Assembly (NCBI GenBank): GCA_003213715.1
Contig: QCMN01000010.1
Span: forward strand, 1 to 46,073
DNA: 46,073 nucleotides
Direction: 5' to 3'
From: Pelagibacteraceae bacterium AG-422-B15
GTDB taxonomy: Bacteria > Pseudomonadota > Alphaproteobacteria > Pelagibacterales > AG-422-B15
This document shows positions 45,749 to 46,073 of the stretch, piece after piece (positions within the stretch are counted from its first letter, which is position 1; each line of letters starts with the position of its first letter). The translations under genes were made by a program, and so were the position numbers. The notes beneath the pieces were generated by a model that had not been told where the DNA came from, made no database searches, and saw only the letters and a list, made by a program, of their open reading frames with translations.

Positions 45749-46073
45749 CTAATCTTTTGTATCGTTTTCTTCTTGAGCTACTGTCTCAGTTTCAGGAGCT
45801 ATATCGATACTTTCTGAAACCTCTTCTGCTTCAATGCTGTTCACTTCAGTTTCCCCAACCTCAGATACATTCATGGTTTCACTTGGTGATGTAGGCTCTT
45901 CTGTTGACACAGAACTTTCTACATCATTCATCATATCAATTTCAGAATTTTCTTGTTCAATTTTATTTAAGAGATCTGTATACGCTTGCCCACAGAAACC
46001 GTTAGCATGAGAAAAATACAGTATATCATTTGTTTTTTTTGATCTTCTGTACGTTATGATATTACCAGTGTCA
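45749..46073 (-). CDS. alpha/beta-hydrolase-like N-terminus fused to an acidic tail (5' end cut by window edge)
   Basis: The reading frame that ends at 45749 is open all the way to the window edge, giving at least 107 residues with the N-terminus missing. The visible first part reads NIITYRRS..., then ILYFSHANGFCGQAYTDLL, which is the first core strand and oxyanion-hole motif (HxNGF) of alpha/beta hydrolases. Where about 200 more hydrolase residues are expected, the protein turns into a roughly 60-residue Glu/Ser/Thr-rich tail (ESSVSTEEPTSPSE, ESIDIAPETETVAQEEND) and stops. No other minus-strand frame continues the hydrolase. It could be a truncated gene with a de novo tail, or a short internal ATG at 45934 could start a separate acidic peptide. 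It lies 8 bp before the dehydrogenase pair. Confidence 0.55.
   Translation of the reverse strand, partial: DTGNIITYRRSKKTNDILYFSHANGFCGQAYTDLLNKIEQENSEIDMMNDVESSVSTEEPTSPSETMNVSEVGETEVNSIEAEEVSESIDIAPETETVAQEENDTKD

Noticed and set aside
1..46073. CRISPR arrays, insertion sequences, prophage genes or integration sites
   Set aside because: No spaced direct repeats, transposase or integrase frames, or duplicated tRNA ends were seen anywhere in the window.

Overview
The window is an AT-rich, densely coded chromosome segment from a planktonic bacterium, most probably a streamlined marine alphaproteobacterium. Three features point to Alphaproteobacteria. Formylglycinamidine synthase is split into purS, purQ and purL instead of the single large gammaproteobacterial PurL. 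There is an F1-ATPase inhibitor zeta subunit (DUF1476 family). A monothiol glutaredoxin gene follows purL. A blue-tuned proteorhodopsin, intergenic gaps that are mostly 0-80 bp, and the absence of insertion sequences, phage genes or CRISPR arrays fit a sunlit-ocean oligotroph. AEGEAN-169/HIMB59-like lineages would match, but I cannot fix the lineage from this sequence alone.

Layout. 1-3416 (-): operon glpK > class II aldolase > NAD-dependent formate dehydrogenase, the last cut by the left edge. 3497-4264 (+): NAD kinase. 4261-6012 (-): a stand-alone inverse-autotransporter beta-barrel followed by a six-cysteine secreted protein. 6071-6158 (-): tRNA-Leu(UAA). 6215-6958 (-): proteorhodopsin and its intrinsic terminator. 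7083-9280: divergent cinA-like and sfsA-map genes. 9305-15475: purine block purB, then purC-S-Q-L and grxD, interrupted on the opposite strand by the ATPase zeta inhibitor and a lysine-rich membrane protein. 15490-19950 (-): a lipoprotein subtilase with a probable outer-membrane barrel, and a DUF2817 zinc peptidase. 19958-28724 (-): a compact housekeeping run, DAHP synthase, nadE, gltX, cysS, cimA, trmJ and rpsD, several of them stop-to-start with no spacer, and with a clear sigma70-type promoter in front of rpsD. 28808-30613 (-): a crotonase-family protein and an exported haloalkane-dehalogenase-like hydrolase. 30655-33779 (-): glmU-glmS for UDP-GlcNAc synthesis, divergent from gph. 34530-37864: a FOX2/HSD17B4-type SDR and a first pair of acyl-CoA dehydrogenases. 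37928-40918 (-): cobalamin riboswitch, TonB-dependent receptor and a DUF6580-like membrane protein. 40962-42470 (+): phosphohexomutase. 42465-45740 (-): a TauE/SafE exporter and a second pair of acyl-CoA dehydrogenases. The right edge holds the end of an unusual ORF that joins the start of an alpha/beta-hydrolase fold to an acidic tail.

How it fits together. Energy genes (proteorhodopsin, formate dehydrogenase, ATPase inhibitor) suggest a cell that supplements organic-carbon respiration with light and C1 oxidation and guards ATP against hydrolysis. NAD synthesis (nadE, nadK) and the purine block are anabolic housekeeping. The two paired acyl-CoA dehydrogenases, the SDR and the crotonase point to acyl-CoA catabolism of unusual substrates, possibly branched or sterol-like side chains (inference). 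The B12 riboswitch unit indicates regulated cobalamin uptake. No single unknown multi-gene system stands out; the best candidates are the split inverse-autotransporter pair, the B12 receptor/DUF6580 pair, the glpK-aldolase-fdh operon and the odd ORF at the right edge.
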